Shown piece by piece: positions 63,739 to 64,000 of a DNA stretch of 64,000 nt. The position numbers and the translations under genes were made by a program. The notes beneath the pieces are model-generated. The model ran no database searches. It worked only from the letters and a program-made list of their open reading frames with translations, and had not been told where the DNA came from. The stretch comes from Trinickia symbiotica (GTDB lineage Bacteria; Pseudomonadota; Gammaproteobacteria; Burkholderiales; Burkholderiaceae), in the NCBI RefSeq assembly GCF_002934455.1, contig NZ_PTIR01000021.1, positions 62,001 to 126,000 of the forward strand, in the 5' to 3' direction. Within the stretch, counting starts at the first letter, position 1; each line of letters begins with the position of its first letter.

Positions 63739-63802
63739 AAGTATCGATCCGGACCGATAGCGTCGGTGCCCCGACTGCCGTAACGTCATTTACGGGACAG
63801 AT

Positions 63803-64000
63803 CTACGCCCGCTGTTGTGTTGCCGGCATATCGATTGTCGACGGCTCGTGATCGAAGCGGTGTGCGCCGGCGTATGCGGGGGGCTCGTATGCGCCGACAT
63901 AGCGGGCGCGCGGGCGAATCAATCTGCCGTCTTCCATTTGTTCCAATGCGTGTGCGATCCAGCCGGCTGCCCGGCCAAGCGCGAAGAGAGCGAATGCCGC
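63803..64000 (-). CDS. Citrate synthase family protein, C-terminal fragment
   Basis: The minus-strand frame is open from the window edge to TAG at 63803-63805, giving 65 residues. It reads ALFALGRAAGWIAHALEQM, then DGRLIRPRARYVGAYEPP, the typical end of citrate or 2-methylcitrate synthases (active-site His region AGWIAH and the terminal RPRARYVG), followed by a short divergent tail. Substrate cannot be told from this fragment. Confidence 0.8.
   Translation of the reverse strand, partial: AAFALFALGRAAGWIAHALEQMEDGRLIRPRARYVGAYEPPAYAGAHRFDHEPSTIDMPATQQRA

Overview
The window is high-GC DNA from a betaproteobacterium, most likely Burkholderia sensu lato (Burkholderia, Paraburkholderia or Trinickia). 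The evidence is gene order and content: lpxK-Trm112-kdsB-adk-SDR, argF-argG beside a DUF3579 gene, rpsT divergent from murJ, kynR divergent from kynBUA, and yajQ next to plsY and murB. No rRNA, tRNA, CRISPR array or insertion sequence was seen.

Positions 216-16981 hold an accessory island that looks like one integrated system. It encodes five small proteins. Their first 26 residues align without gaps and end in Gly-Gly (Gly-Ala in one), the leader type cut by C39 peptidases. A forward operon supplies the export machinery: outer-membrane factor, double-FHA membrane protein, HlyD-type adaptor, cytoplasmic parvulin PPIase, a HetC-like exporter (two cNMP-like domains, C39 peptidase, ABC transporter) and a sigma54 enhancer-binding protein. 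A PP2C phosphatase and a Ser/Thr kinase with a DUF4384 domain complete it. Four sigma54 (-24/-12) promoters stand before substrate genes and one unknown gene. Palindromes of the form TGTCGG-N7-CCGACA lie upstream; at the two inverted paralogous copies their centres are exactly 120 and 153 bp from the -24 element. The simplest reading is that the operon-encoded activator binds these sites and switches on substrates together with their exporter, with kinase, phosphatase and FHA protein setting its activity. I do not recognise this as a named system.

Positions 17099-21163 (minus) are a D-arabinitol operon: dehydrogenase, xylulokinase-type kinase and SorC-type regulator, with a candidate operator upstream. 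A methyltransferase and a DUF1801 protein follow. Positions 22818-25887 (minus) are a zur-znuA-znuC-znuB zinc uptake operon with a Zur-box-like palindrome; the histidine-rich stretch is on the ATPase. Positions 25975-29536 hold tryptophan-to-anthranilate genes (kynB-kynU-kynA) and divergent kynR.

Positions 29658-45519 are mostly single housekeeping genes: flavin reductase, msrA, DUF72, cfa, pdxH, tcdA, a YbbN-type thioredoxin, pirin, amiC, tsaE, queG (with a striking hexanucleotide repeat), ogt, xerD, ybaK, plsY, yajQ and murB. Positions 45678-58939 hold argG/argF, DUF3579, rpsT, murJ, a SirB1-like protein, an SDR, adk, kdsB, Trm112, lpxK, xseA, sodB and a stand-alone clpP.

The right end (59219-64000) carries a SnoaL-tailed ECF-type sigma factor, a degenerate EAL protein, a MocR regulator divergent from a DUF2917 gene with a clear shared operator, and the 3' end of a citrate synthase family gene.
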